The position numbers were made by a program, and so were the translations under genes. DNA of 64,000 bases, taken from positions 518,168,986 through 518,232,985 of the forward strand of contig JASDDO010000019.1 of assembly GCA_030015575.1 (NCBI GenBank), read 5' to 3'. Shown here in pieces: positions 10,465 to 22,474 of the stretch; position 1 is the first letter of the stretch, and the number at the start of each line of letters is the position of its first letter. Under the pieces are notes generated by a model. That model was not told the origin of the DNA. It searched no databases and saw nothing but the letters and a program-made list of their open reading frames with translations. This DNA comes from Agapanthus africanus. Lineage: Eukaryota > Streptophyta > Magnoliopsida > Asparagales > Amaryllidaceae.

Positions 10465-10587
10465 ATGTCATGCCTTAATCAAAATAATAATATGGATGTA
10501 TTGACTGAACCCGCTTATTATACTGAGCAGGGGAACGTTGGTCCCATTCTTTCTTATAAGTGTTATGAGACTGAGCAAGGAATAGGA
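10465..10587 (+). pseudogene. N-terminal coding piece of element A, cut by the Gypsy insertion
   Basis: An ATG at 10465 opens a 41-codon frame. It continues on the far side of the Gypsy element at 21978, where it reaches the protease motif after about 38 more codons. It has no similarity I recognise to gag: no zinc knuckle and no coiled-coil stretch. The same N-terminal piece exists in B (31240-31360, minus) and C (47400-47525, minus), where the first ATG has become ATA. The frame was intact when the Gypsy element landed, since both sides are in register after removing one TAGGA copy. Start choice: this is the first ATG after the CT tract, with a second ATG in another frame 4 bp on. Confidence 0.6.
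10583..10587. repeat. Left target site duplication of the Gypsy element
   Basis: TAGGA precedes the TGTAACGCC start of the 5' LTR and is repeated at 21973-21977 after the 3' LTR. Confidence 0.95.
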
Positions 10588-13500
10588 TGTAACGCCTTAG
10601 ATTTTGGTTAGTGTTCGTTTAGACGTTAATGCGGGTTTACTGTAAAAAGTTTACTAATTCGGGTTCCTCACATTTTATAACATTTAATTAATAATTTATT
10701 TTTATTTGTTATAAGCATGCACGCATGTGTGCACGTAAAATGTGAGTTTTGTTTGTGCTAATCTAGTTTTAGCAACCATGACACTTAACCTAATTCCTTT
10801 GCTTTATCCAAATCTTTGCTTTAATCCTTAAACATTAATCTTTTGTGAGAGAGAGAGAGAGAGATATTTGTGGTGGCATGATGAGGTAAGGTGCATTAAT
10901 GAGAAGGCATGGTTTGCAATTAATGCATGGATACACTCACCTCTCACCTCACCCTGCACTCACCTCCCTCTCTCATTTCCTCACACCCTCTCTCTTTTTC
11001 TCTATCTCTTTCTCATTTCTTCATCTCATTTTCTTCCTAAACTGAACTCTCTCTTTTCATCACATAAAATTCATCACAATATTCACAAAATCACATCTTT
11101 TCCTTGATTTTCCCTCTTGGTTGCCACGGAGCATGCAAAGATTGGAACTTTTTGTTCATTTGATTAGGTAATGTTTCTTTTCTGTTCTTTAAGTCATTTT
11201 GTGTAGCTTAGCTTTAAAGTTGCTGTTTTTATCGCGTATCGTATCGTTTCGGATAAATATCGTATTTTTAGTGTCAATTTGGGGTCTCGGATGATCTGCT
11301 GTTAAACTAAGTATTTGTTGCAAAAATTGAGTTGACAGTAACCTAGTATAGAGACCTAGAACCTACCCTCAAAATACGAGCCAATTCCACCATAGAACGG
11401 CCGTAGATTTATTGGTTCTGGCCGCAATTTGCGGCCAGAGTAGGGAGTTAGGGTTTGGGTTTTTGGGTAGGGATCTCTGGGGTGATTGTTAGTCTCATGG
11501 TACTTGCTATTTTTACAAATTGTTAGCATAGAAAAACCTGGGATCACTTTGCATATTTCTAATGTTTCGTTTCGTGCGATACGTTATCCGATACGATGTG
11601 TGTTATGTGTTGCTGTTGCGCTGAGTTGGTTTCATATTGTCGCTATACGCGTTAGCTGCAACACGAACCCTTTAGAGTACGTAGGTGTGTCGTGTTGGTC
11701 CGTGTAGATTGTAAGTATTTTAGGTCTATTATTAATATATATATTTGCCTTGTTGTTTGAATATTGCAGGTTCGCAGGCGGGGACTACGGACACTGCTAC
11801 AAAGGGAAAACAGGTGGTAGGATTCACCTAGCTTGGAGCGTTGGTGAGTAGATTTAACATCTACAGGGGAATCGCCCGCATGGCGTTATGCGTCTGGGCT
11901 AGAAACGTTAATACTTGTCGCATATTCTATGTCATATTTAGAATTGCGCATTTACCCTATTACTTAGATGTTGTTGTGCTTGGACTAGTAGCCTTAGGAC
12001 ACTGCACATATTATTGACGATTCATATTGCACGAGCACTGATTGTATGCTACACACACCGTCAATAATTGCCATGTCACACACAACCCACTTATAGATAT
12101 GATATTGCTTGGTTAGGGACATTGTGACATTGATTCATATTTCTTATCGCATATGACATATAGCATACATGTATATCTACATGCTTACACATATGCCTTC
12201 ATATACTTATATGCTAGATACTGTATACCTATAGAGTATTGTACCATTAGTGATAGGTACATACACACTTTACGACATAGCTACAGGTATACGTTGCACA
12301 TATTTTACTTATACCCAGGGGTATACTACATCATTACTTATAGGTAGATACATATATCTTGCTATACCCTTGTGTTTACACATATATCAGTTATATCTAC
12401 ATATTTACCTTACTTGATATTATTTAGAATTGGAATAAATAGGAACCGCATGATATTTTATATTAACTTGTTGCAGTTAATGAGCGGTTTTTCCTTTATA
12501 TACTTAAATTTCAGTTTATGTTGCATATATCATATTCATGGATTTTCGCATTGTTATATGGATTTTTCATGATGTTTTCTGGATTTGGGGACCGTGGGAG
12601 TTCATGAAATTATGCATTATTTGAAAAACCCGGTTTCCCTTGATATGATATTTCAGCATCCACCATGAGTTTTATCGGTTCTGATATATATGTACCCCTA
12701 TGAGGAGGAGTCGAGACCGTATGAGGGTACATGGTGGGGCCCGGAGGTACCCCGGGGCAAGAAAGGGATGTCGATGTACCATGCCGATGAGCCCGGCAGG
12801 GGAACCATACTTTCCGGTGACATTACCTATGACTCGGTGGTTATCATGGGAATACCGACGGGAGTCATGTGTGTATGGATACGTCGAAAGGCGAGGGTCA
12901 GAGTTAGGCACTCGTGCTTTCGGTATAGCGTATGATACGTACCTATCAGGGTGCCAGTCTTGGTGACAGCACCTGATAGATCAACATTTCTGTGTTGATG
13001 CTTGGCACATTGGTTTCATGATATTTCTATTTACTTCTTCATATATATAACAGTGGATTAGGACGCTGTTATATATGCCCTTACACCAATATTAGTGGAA
13101 TGGGGCGCTAATATATATGTATTAACATTAATTCTATATACATCATAGTTATTCATGCAATATACCTAGATTATAAGAGAATCACTTGATATTTTATTTA
13201 GGACATATGACACTTACTTGATATTGTACATAAAGGATATATGAGATTCACTTGATTTTGTACATTCAGGATATATGAGATTTATTCGATATTGTACATT
13301 AAAGGATTTGTGAGACTTATATGATATGAGAGCCAATTTGGGGGCTGATTTGAGGAAATTGGGATTTGGATTGTCTTGATGGATTGTGATCCTACCATGA
13401 TATCAGGATTCCGTAGAAATGACATATTTCATTCCATAGTCCACCTTTATTTATATGCACTGTTTCATGTATTAGTAGTACCTGTTAGTGTACCTTCCAG

Positions 13501-14342
13501 GATTGCTACATATACACATTTTCATATCATTATTGCATGATTATTGCATACTGATTGTCATATTATTATTGCTCCATGTATTGGTTATACTTGTTAATGT
13601 ACCTTTCATGATTATTGCATTCATATAACCTGTTATTGCTATTAATTGCCTATGTTAGGTTCACGCTGTAGATGCATACTTGCAATTACCTGCATATGTT
13701 ATTTACTATTCACAAGTTGGCAACTCACCCCGTTGTGCTACAGTTGTTTTGCAGGGTGTTCCCCAGAGTAGTTGAGGCTGGCTGTTCATCATCTGATCAT
13801 CTTTTTCTATGGATACCGCTTCAGCTCATATTGTGTAGTTTTACTTAGGTGGGTTTTGTGGTTATCCGTATTGTTGTATTGTATATTCGTTGTATCCTTG
13901 TACTCTCCATCTACTATTATTTTGTTGACTTAGAGACTTGGTGAGGACGATATTGTATATTATTTGTGATTTTGTTGTCTTTTATACAACTTTCTTTTTA
14001 TCGTCTTTTATTTCTTCGCTCGGCGTCGTATATTTGTTGTGGTGGTTATTTTCCACCTTTCGGCGTGTTTTTGCTCCCGTTTGGGAATGTTTTATTTATA
14101 TTTATGTTATACCCATTTTTGAGGCCAGTTTTTACAAAGGAGGTGCTGCCAAAATTTTAAAAGGAAATAAGTTGGGCTTTTAAAGAATTTGGGTTGTGAT
14201 TTCAAATGTTTCAAAACTTCTATTATCTTTTCTTATTTTTTTAATGGTTTTGATTTCTGGGTTTTGGCTTTCTCTTGCTGCATTACATCTGTAGGCGTTG
14301 CGTAGTATTAGGGCCGTCACTTGCCAATTTCGGGTCGTGACA
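10588..14342 (+). mobile_element. 5' LTR of the Gypsy element
   Basis: It runs from TGTAACGCC to GTGACA and pairs with 18218-21972. It includes a GA run at 10847-10864, a hairpin at 11418-11438 and pyrimidine-rich tracts at 10950-11050. Short open frames inside, such as near 12690-12935, recur in the other LTR only because the LTRs are copies. Confidence 0.95.
11418..11438. repeat. Perfect palindrome in the Gypsy LTR
   Basis: The arms CTGGCCGCAA and TTGCGGCCAG surround a single T. It is kept unchanged in the 3' LTR at 19041-19061 although nearby bases differ. Confidence 0.8.
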
Positions 14343-14346
14343 AAGT

Positions 14347-14358
14347 TGGTATCAGAGC
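14347..14358 (+). other. Primer binding site of the Gypsy element
   Basis: TGGTATCAGAGC starts four bases after the 5' LTR and is complementary to the initiator Met tRNA 3' end. Confidence 0.9.
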
Positions 14359-14584
14359 GCTAGGTTTTACCTTTCGTAGTGTAGGATGACCTTGGTATGA
14401 TAGAGTAGGTAGCTTAAGAAGAGTAACGTAGTGTGTGTATGTCTGCAGCATACTCACGATGCGGTATTTCGCCTAAAGTGACCTAAGTACATTGCTTGAA
14501 ATTCCTTATCTGATGATTCATATCCTAGTGATTCGATTTTCGTACTCTTATCGAATCTTATTTCCATTTATAGCCTTGCCGCCG

Positions 14585-15285
14585 ATGACTATGGGGACTC
14601 AGAGTGATGTAGCGAGGGCCGAGGTCAGATTTGGTTCGGGTGAGACAAGCACTGACCAGGATGGCACGCTCGTTGCACAGGTGCAAACGGATCCGCCTTC
14701 GACAGATCAGCTCGCTAGGCTTGTGGCAGAGATGCAGGACTTGCGCCAGACAATGAGTTCATTGGTTGAGACCGTTCGAGCGCAACGACAGGAGGTTGTC
14801 ACCCCTGTTACTCAGTTGTTCCTAGCGATCAGCATGGGGCATTCTGTCACCCCCATAGCACCAGTTGATGCAGCCCCAGCTTACTAGACACGTCTTCCAA
14901 AGACTCTGAGAGTTCCGGAATAGTGGAGGAATCGTACCGGTGTACTAGCCCAGAGACAGAGGCTTAATCGTCGAGACAGATTTTGTGACCGTCACAGGAG
15001 TAGCAGAGGCTTGGGACGAGGACAGTCGTCTAGCTCTTATCCCCAGGATGGTTAGCAGCTTTCTTCTGGATGTTATCGGTGTGGGAGTTTGGATCATCGG
15101 GTTCGAGGTTGTACTGAGCCACGTAGTGGCGGGGCAGCTATACCGCAGAGACGTCATGGACGCGGAAGGTTCGCTCAGAGGGGTCAGTCTAGCAGAGGAG
15201 GAGTTCAGACAGTTGTGTGTAGAGGGCAGTCACGAGAGTTTGTTTCTACTCATCAGGACGCGAAGGCGTCCAATGCAGAGTTTTT
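14585..15285 (+). pseudogene. Degenerate gag of the Gypsy element
   Basis: This encodes the structural capsid and nucleocapsid protein remnant. The N-terminal part reads as a charged, helix-prone region (LARLVAEMQDLRQTMSSL) from an ATG at 14585, open to a TAG at 14885-14887. Downstream, in another frame, a zinc knuckle CX2CX4HX4C starts at 15071 (C-Y-R-C, then H, then C). It is followed by a basic, Arg/Gly/Ser-rich stretch and the QDAKASNAE motif at the gag-protease border near 15258. The region is far shorter than a typical chromovirus gag of around 400 residues before the knuckle, so internal capsid sequence has been lost. Confidence 0.75.
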
Positions 15286-15890
15286 AGGTATCCTTAATTC
15301 ATATGTTCTTTTGATGTATTTGTTTGTTTTTCACACTTGTGCCGTGGTTGGGACGAGAGTCGTGTTAGGTAGATCAGCCATTTGTTGTGTTAATTTCTGT
15401 CAGCGATTCTTTTGTTGCGCGACACGTATTTCAGTCGTGTGCCAATCGGAGAGATAGAGATTCGTCTGTCACTTCGATCCTCCTAGAGATGTTGGATTTG
15501 ACGTTCTCCTGGGCACGGACTGGTTAGCAACGTGCTAGGCGTCTGTGGACTACCGTGAGGAAACAGTCAGGTTTTGTTTTCCCGACAAGTCAGTTTTTGT
15601 TGTGCAGGTGGATAGTTGTGCCGCCTCTCACAGCTTGAATTCAGCTTTTTTCGCTAGTCGGCTTTTGAGGAAATGTCATGGATTCTTGGCGTTCATTCGT
15701 GATACCAGAGCCACAGTGGGATTGTTGGATCGGGTTTCTACCGTGCGAGAGTTTCCGACGTTGTTCCAGATGAGCCGGCGAAGCTTAGGGAGCTTAAGGA
15801 TCTGCTGCAGAGTTGTTTGTTGGGGGCTTGTACGTCTGAGTATTTCGCTTTGGGAAGCTCATATTTCTATTCGTCAAGGAGAAAGACGAC
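15286..15890 (+). pseudogene. Degenerate protease and linker of the Gypsy element
   Basis: The clearest trace is DVGFDVLLGTDWLATC at 15489-15536, the C-terminal part of a Gypsy aspartic protease (usually FDVILGMDWL), ending in a TAG stop. It is followed by a DYREETVRFCFPD stretch at about 15548, the family's linker strand before RT, and a VREFPTLF segment near 15745 that matches the usual VREFPDVF entry to RT. The catalytic D-S/T-G motif near the start is not recognisable. The enzyme would have cut the polyprotein. Confidence 0.7.
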
Positions 15891-16250
15891 AGACTGAGGT
15901 TGTGTATTGATAGATCGTTAATTGAACCGGCTTACGGTGCGGATAAGTATCCTTTACCTCGCATTGACGATTTCTTCGATCAGCTCCAGAGTGCGAGACA
16001 TTTTCTAAGTTTGTTTGGGATCAGGTCATCATTATTGCGGGTTCGGAGTGATGAAATTCCGAAGACTGCCTTGTACGCGTTATGGGCTTTATGTGTTTTT
16101 GGTGGTGTCGTTGGACTCACCAATGCCCTAGCAACATTTGTAGATATGATGAACCGGATTTCTTCAGGCCGTTCCTCGACCAGTTTTTGTTGTGTTATTG
16201 ACGACATTCTAGTCTATTTAATGTGTCTTGAGGGACAGGAGTAGCACTTG
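15891..16250 (+). pseudogene. Degenerate reverse transcriptase of the Gypsy element
   Basis: Read in one frame from about 15900, the protein shows CIDRSLIEPAY, then KYPLPRIDDFFDQLQ, then DEIPKTALYALWAL, GLTNALATFVDMMN and an IDDILVY block (the YxDD catalytic motif as VIDD). These are the ordered Gypsy RT motifs. The frame is about 114 residues, well short of the usual 200 or so. Some conserved residues are changed, for example the DYRALN motif has become D-RSLIE. It made the DNA copy of the element RNA and is inactive now. Confidence 0.85.
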
Positions 16251-16960
16251 AGGATTTGTTTTGCAAACATTGGGAGAGCCCCAGCGGTTTTCTAGATTCT
16301 CGGAGTGTTCCTTAAGGCTTGTTTGTGTTGACACCTAGGTCTTGTAGTTATGAGAGACGGTTTTCGTATGATTCCGAGAAAGATCGAGGCCGTACAGCTT
16401 ATGCCCAGACTTGTGTACAGGATGGTGGTCCGCAGATTTTTAGGCTTAGTATGTTTTTACCGCCATTTCGTGCAGGATTGCTAGTGTAGTGCTTCACCAA
16501 TGACTCGAATGACCGGAAAGGAGATTTCTTTTCTTTAGACTGAGGCATGTGTGCAGAGTTTCGGCAGTTGAAGACTCGGTTAACAACTGCATTAGTTCTT
16601 TCTTTGCTTCTGGTTCGGGCAACTTGTTGTTTAACTGTAATGTTTCAAGAGTGGGGCTCGATTGTGTACTGAGATGACACTATAGAGTTATCGCTTTTGC
16701 CTCCCTACATCTGGAGGAAGTACGAGCAGGATATCCCACTCATGATCTGGAGATGGCCGCGGTGGTCTTGCGTTGGAGATTTGGAGACACTACTTGTTCG
16801 AGAGTCATGTCAGATTTTCATGGACCACCAGAGCTTAATATACATCTTCCTACAGCGGGTGTTGATTGTTGAGACAGTCTTCTGCAGATTTACAGTTCTT
16901 GTGCGATCGTCGAGTACAGCTTAAGTTCGCCTCTACTGAGGGGACAACTTGCTCATGTCC
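16251..16960 (+). pseudogene. Degenerate RNase H domain of the Gypsy element
   Basis: Motifs appear in scattered frames: a KYEQDIPLMIWRW/AAVVLALEIW block at 16715-16790 and MDHQSLIYIF at 16820-16850, equivalent to the family's TDHKSLKYIF. The intervening sequence is filled with stops. The domain normally removes the RNA strand during DNA synthesis. The order RT-RNase H-integrase marks this as Gypsy rather than Copia. Confidence 0.7.
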
Positions 16961-17700
16961 GCGCCCGATCACTTGTCCTTAATCGCTTTCGCGGGGCACT
17001 GCCCGCTGATGCTCGTTCGTCAGAGATACTTGAGCCTATTCGGCTAGGTAATGATTCGGAGTACTTGATTTGTGACAAGGGTGTGCTAGGTTTAGGGACG
17101 CGTTTGTGTACCTGATATTATTGGGTAGAGACGTGGAATCCTAGGGCAGGCACATCAGTCATCTCTCTGTTTTCATTCAAGCTCCACCAACATTATACGT
17201 CACTTGTGAGATAGTTACGGGTGGACAGGGATCTAAAGAGAAGTTTCGGGTTTCGTTTCAAGGTGTCTGTCTTGTTGTGTGCTTGGATTGAGCATCTGAG
17301 ACCGGATGGAGAGTTGCAACCTTTAACCGTTCCGAAGTGGGGTGGGAGCAGATCTCCATAAATTTCGTTATAGTATCTACCCAGGTTTAGTCAGAGTGTG
17401 ACTCCATTCGGATGCTTGTCGTCCGGTTATACTCAGTTTGCTCAGTTGTTCTTTGTTAAGTTTGTGCATACGTAATAATTGTTGTCGGCAGTTGGGGATC
17501 GTCACTCTCCATTGTTAGGGTTCTCCTTCGATAGCTGTTATCAGGAAACACTCCAATTGGCAACCTTTAGGTTTAGGGGTTAGGTCGTGTCGATCACCAG
17601 TCTGTTTTCCTGACTCTGCGTTGTAGGATTTTTTGGACCCCAGCTAGTCTAGAGACTTCGGAGTTGATCCAGTTGTTTTAGGTCAGGATGAGAGTAGCCC
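16961..17700 (+). pseudogene. Degenerate integrase of the Gypsy element
   Basis: The best segment is a GELQPLTVPKWGWEQISINFV block at 17308-17372. It matches the catalytic-core entry PLxVPEWKWExITMDFV of Gypsy integrases and contains an Asn where the first catalytic Asp is expected. Upstream, at 17120-17290, a cysteine-containing stretch corresponds to the HHCC zinc finger but is shifted between frames. No complete D-D-E triad is readable. The enzyme would have joined the element DNA to the host genome. Confidence 0.7.
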
Positions 17701-18180
17701 AGTGCAGACAAGGTCATATGCCGACCATGGTGGTCGCAGACTTGAGTTCGCAGTGGCAGATCATGTATTCCTACGGACTTTTTCAATAAATGACGTGTTG
17801 AGTTTTTGGGAAGCTTACCCCAGAATTGTAGGTCCTTTTGAGATCCTTAAAGTGAGTTAGTTTCGTTGCCTTTAACTTGGCACTTCCGCCCAGATTATTG
17901 AGTATTCACCCCGTATTCCTTATGTCGATACTTTGCAATTACCTTCATGACCTTTCTCACATGATTCAGCACCAGACTATTTAGCTTCGACGTGATCTTT
18001 AGTTCACCAGCAGCTAATTGTGTTAATGGCTCGGCAGGTGGAGGAACTTCGATCAATGGTCTTGCCATCTGTGAAGGGTTTTATTGGACGTAGCCGTATA
18101 GTGAGGTAATCACTTGGGAGGCTGCGAGCGAGATATGAGAGTTTGTAATCTTCTCTTTGAAGGTACTCTTAGTAAGAATT
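17701..18180 (+). pseudogene. Integrase C-terminus and chromodomain-like tail
   Basis: A VFLRTF...SFWEAYPRIVGPFEILKVS series at about 17768-17858 matches the conserved GKLSPRFVGPFEIL segment of chromovirus integrases. Near 18100-18140 the frame reads EVITWEAASEI before a stop, close to the EATWExEEEMRERYP end of the chromodomain. A chromodomain tail directs integration toward histone-marked chromatin in this family. The match is short and broken, so chromovirus identity is likely rather than certain. Confidence 0.6.
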
Positions 18181-18203
18181 TTAAATTCGAGGATGAATTT
18201 TTT

Positions 18204-18217
18204 TAAGTGGGGGAGAT
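18204..18217 (+). other. Polypurine tract of the Gypsy element
   Basis: TAAGTGGGGGAGAT directly precedes the 3' LTR. It has the usual form in Tekay/Del elements. Confidence 0.9.
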
Positions 18218-21200
18218 TGTAACGCCTTAGATTTCGGTTAGTGTTCGTTTAGACGTTAATGCGGGTTTACTGTAAAAAGTTTACCAATTTGGGTTCATCA
18301 CATTTTATAACATTTAATTAATAATTTATTTTTATTTTTCATAAGCATGCACGCACGTGTGCACGTAAAATGTGAGTTTTGTTTGTGCTAATCTAGTTTT
18401 AGCAACCATGACACTTAACTTAATTCCTTTGCTTTATCCAAATCTTTGCTTTAATCCTTAACCATTAATCTTTTGTGTGTGTGAGAGAGAGAGAGATATT
18501 TGTAGTGGCATGATGAGGTAAGGTGCATTAATGAGAAGGCATGGTTTCCAATTAATGCATGGATACCACCTCACCCTACACTCACCACCCTCTCTCATTT
18601 CCTCACACCCTCTCTCTTTTTCTCTATCTCTTTCGCATTTCTTCATCTCATTATCTTTCTAACCTGAACTCTCTCTTTTCTTCACACAAAATTCATCACA
18701 ATATTCACAAAATCACAACTTTTCCTTGATTTTCCCTCTTGGTTGCCATGGAGCATGCAAAGATTGGATCTTTGTGTTCATCTGATTAGGTAATGTTTCT
18801 TTTCTGTTCTTTAAGTCATTTTTGTGTAGTTTAGCTTTAAAGTTGCTGTTTTTATCGCGTATCGTATCGTTTCGGATAAATATCGTATTTTTAGTGTCAA
18901 TTTGGGGTCTCGGATGATCTGCTGTTAAACTAAGTATTTGTTGCAAAAATTGAGTTGACAGTAACCTAGTATAGAGACCTAGAACCTACCCTCAAAATAC
19001 AAGCCAATTCCACCATAGAACGGCCACAGATTTATTGGTTCTGGCCGCAATTTGCGGCCAGAGTAGGGAGTTAGGGTTTGGTTTTTGGGTAGGGCTCTCT
19101 GGGGTGATTGTTAGTCTCATGGTACTTGCAATTTTTACAAATTGTTAGCACAGAAAAATCTGGGATCACTTTGCATATTTCTAGTGTTTCGTTTCGTGCG
19201 ATACGTTATCCGATACGATGCGTGTTACGTGTTGCTGTTGCGCTGAGTTGGTTTCGTAGTGTCGCTATACACGTTAGCTGCAACACGAACCCTTTAGAGT
19301 ACGTAGGTGTGTCGTGTTGGTCCGTGTAGATTGTAAGTATTTTAGGTCTACTATTAATATATATATTTGCCTTTTTGTTTTAATATTGCAGGTTCGCAGG
19401 CGGGGACTACGGACGCTGCTACAAAAGGAAAACAGGTGGTAGGATTCACCTAGCTTGGAGCGTTGGTGAGTAGATTTAAGATCTACAGGGGAATCGCCCG
19501 CATGGCGTTATGCGTCTGAGCTAGAAATGTTACTACTTGTCGCATATTCTATGTCATATTTAGAATTACGCATTTACCCTATTACTTAGATGTTGTTGTG
19601 CTTGGACTAGTAGCCTTAGGACACTGCACATATTATTGACGATTCATGTTGCACGAGTACTGATTGTATGCTACACACACCGTCAATAATTGTCATGTCA
19701 CACACAACCCACTTATAGATATGATATTGCTTGGTTAGGGACATTGTAACATTGATTCATATTTCTTATCGCATATAACGTATAGCATACCTGTATATCT
19801 ACATGCTTACACATATGCCTTCATATACTTATATGCTAGATACCGTATACCTATAGAGTATTGTACCATTAGTGATAGGTACATACACACTTTACGACAT
19901 AACTAGAGGTATACCTTACACATATTTCACCTATACCCAGGGGGTATACTACATCATCACTTATAGGTAGATACATATATCTTGCTATACCCTTGTGTTT
20001 ACACATATATCAGTTATAGCTACATATTTACCTTCACTTGATGTTATTTAAAATTGGAATAAATAGGAACCACATGATATTTTAAATTAACTTGTTGCAG
20101 TTAATGAGCAGTTTTTCCTTTATATGCTTACATTTCAGTTTATGTTGCATATATCATATTCATGGATTTTCGCATTGTTATATGGATTTTTCATGATGTT
20201 TTCTGGATTTGGGGACCGTAGGAGTTCATGAAATTATGCATTATTTTGAAAAACCCGGTTTCTCTTGATATGATATTTCAGCATCCACCATGAGTTTTAT
20301 CGGTTCTGATATATATATATACCCCTACGAGGAGAAGTCGAGGCCGAATGAGGGTACATGGTGGGGCCCGGAGGTACCCCGGGGCAAGAAAGGGATGCCT
20401 ATGTACCACGCCGATGAGTCCGGCAGGGGAACCATACCTTCCGGTGACATTACCTATGACTTGGCGGTTATCATGGGGATACCAACGGGAGTCATATGCG
20501 TATTGATACGTCTTAAGGCGAGGGTCAGAGCTAGGCACTCATGCTTTCGGTATAGCGTATGATACGTATCTATCAGGGTGCCAGTCTTGGTGACAGCACC
20601 TGATAGATCAGCATTTCTGTGTCGATGCTTGGCACATTGGTTTCATGATATTTCTATTTACTTCTTAGTATATATAACAGTGGATTAGGACGCTGTTATA
20701 TATGCCCTTACACCAATATTAGTGGAATGAGACGCTAATATATGTGTATTGACATTAATTCTATATACATCATATTTATTCATACAATATACCTAGATTA
20801 TAAAAGAATCACTTGATATTGGATTTAGGACATATGACACTTACTTGATATTGTACATAAAGGATATATGAGATTCACTTGATTTTGTACATTCAGAATA
20901 TAGGAGATTTATTCGATATTGTACATTAAAGGATTTGTGAGACTTATATGATATGAGAGCCAATTTGGGGGCTGATTTGAGAAAATTGGGATTTGGATTG
21001 TCTTGATGGATTGTGATCCTACCACGATGTCAGGATTCCGTGGAAATGACATATTTCATTCCATACTCCACCTTTATTTATATTCACTGTTTCGTGTATT
21101 AGTAGTACCTGTTAGTGTACCTTCCAGGATTGCTGCATATACACATTTTCATATCATTATTGCATGATTATTGCATACTGATTGTCATATTACTATTGCT

Positions 21201-21972
21201 TAATGTATTGGTTATACCTGTTAATGTACCTTTCATGATTATTGCATTCATATGACCTGTTATTGCTATTAATTGCATATGTTAGATTCACGTTGTACGT
21301 GCATACTTGCGATTACCTGCATATGTTATTTACCATTCACGATTTGGCAACTCACCCCCGTTGTGCCACAGTTGTTTTGCAGGGTGTTCCCCAGAGTAGT
21401 CGAGGCTGGCTATTCATCTATCTGATCATCTTTTGCTACGGATACCGCTTCTGCTCATATTGTGCAGTTTTGCTTAGATGGGTTTTGTGGTTATCCGTAT
21501 TGTTGTATTGTATATTCGTTATATCCTTGTATTCTCCATCTACTATAATTTTGTTGATTTAGAGACTTGGTGAAGATGATATTGTATATTATTTGTGATT
21601 TTGTTGTCTTTTATACAGCTTTCTTTTTATCGTCTTTTATTTCTTCGCTACAGCGTCGTATATTTGTTGTGGTGGTTGTTTTCCGCCTTTGGGCGTGTAT
21701 TTGCTCCCGTCAAGGAATGTTTTATTTATATTTATGTTGTACCCATTTTTGGGGTCAGTTTTTATAAAGAAGGTGCTGCCAAAATTTTAAAAGGAAATAA
21801 GTTGGGCTTTTAAAGAATTTGGGTTGTGATTTCAAATGTTTCAAAACTTCTATTATTTTTTCTTGCCTTTTTAATGGTTTAGATTTCTGGGTTTTGGCTT
21901 TCTCTTACTGCGTTACGTCTGTAGGCGTTGCGTAGTATTAGGGCCGTCACGTGCCAATTTCGTGTCGTGACA
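18218..21972 (+). mobile_element. 3' LTR of the Gypsy element
   Basis: It runs from TGTAACGCC to GTGACA, is 3755 bp like its partner and is followed by TAGGA. Differences from the 5' LTR are single substitutions and short indels, for example TTTTTCA against TTTGTTA near 18337. Confidence 0.95.
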
Positions 21973-21977
21973 TAGGA
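21973..21977. repeat. Right target site duplication of the Gypsy element
   Basis: TAGGA, identical to 10583-10587. Confidence 0.95.
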
Positions 21978-22286
21978 CAATATCTGGATTCTCACGCCGC
22001 CCAAACGAAGAACAAGTATGTTGATGCATCTTCTTCGTGTGTGTTAGTTATTGAGAACTGTTTCTCAGTTCACCCTACGTCCTGGGTATTAGATACCGGA
22101 TCGGGATCCCACATATGTAAATTGTTACGTGGGCTACGTAAAGGTAGAGAACTGGGAAAGGGTGATCATTCCGTACAAGTAGGGAATGGTACAAATATTG
22201 CAGCCAAAGCAATTGGCGAATATCACCATGTATTACCAAGTAGTAATACATTGATCTTAATGAGTGCTATTATATACCGAACATGA
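21978..22286 (+). pseudogene. Copia A protease region, second half
   Basis: This continues the frame begun at 10465. It contains SWVLDTGSGSHIC at about 22079-22118, the Copia aspartic protease active site (usual form WxxDSGAxxHxC), preceded by ENCFSV. The active D-T-G is intact. The frame then reads through GRELGKGDHSVQVGNGTNIAAKAIGEY and stops at 22284-22286 after an apparent frameshift near 22255. In the other frame the expected YYIPNMMCNIISVSLL continuation is present. The product would cleave the Copia polyprotein. Confidence 0.85.
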
Positions 22287-22474
22287 TGTGCAACATTATA
22301 TCAGTTTCTTTATTAAGTAAAGAAGGATATAATTTTGTAATACAGGATAATGTTATGAACATCTTCCTAAGTCAAAAGTTGATTGGATCAGGCTCGTTAC
22401 ATAATGGCATATTCATTCTCAACTAAAATACAGTCCTTAATTTACAAAACACACACAAGAGGAAGAGTTCAGAA
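22256..22474 (+). pseudogene. Protease-integrase linker of element A, frameshifted
   Basis: In the frame of the downstream integrase it reads CYYIPNMMCNIISVSL, then KEGYNFVIQDNVMN and KLIGSGSLHNGIFILN, ending at a TAA at 22424-22426. In B the homologous codon reads CAA, giving LNQTTV. Both the frameshift at about 22255 and this nonsense change separate protease from integrase. Confidence 0.75.

Larger units (their letters stand above)
10588..21972 (+). mobile_element. Complete Gypsy element, chromovirus (Tekay/Del-like), inserted in Copia A
   Basis: This 11.4-kb element has two LTRs of exactly 3755 bp, a tRNA-iMet PBS, a 3.9-kb internal region with gag, protease, RT, RNase H, integrase and a chromodomain-like end in that order, a polypurine tract and a TAGGA duplication. 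The order RT-RNase H-integrase defines Gypsy. The TGTAACGCC LTR start, very long LTRs and terminal EVITWE-type motif suggest a Tekay/Del chromovirus. All internal domains are broken by stops and frameshifts, whereas the LTRs are still very similar, about 97% by eye in the parts I compared. Confidence 0.93.

Noticed and set aside
12690..12966. Open frames of 80-90 codons in the Gypsy LTR, repeated at 20290-20562
   Set aside because: They lie inside both LTRs and are similar only because the LTRs are copies. There is no recognisable domain and overlapping frames exist on both strands.
14347..14358. TGGTATCAGAGC strings as tRNA gene ends
   Set aside because: They are primer binding sites beside LTR ends. 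No cloverleaf sequence is present.
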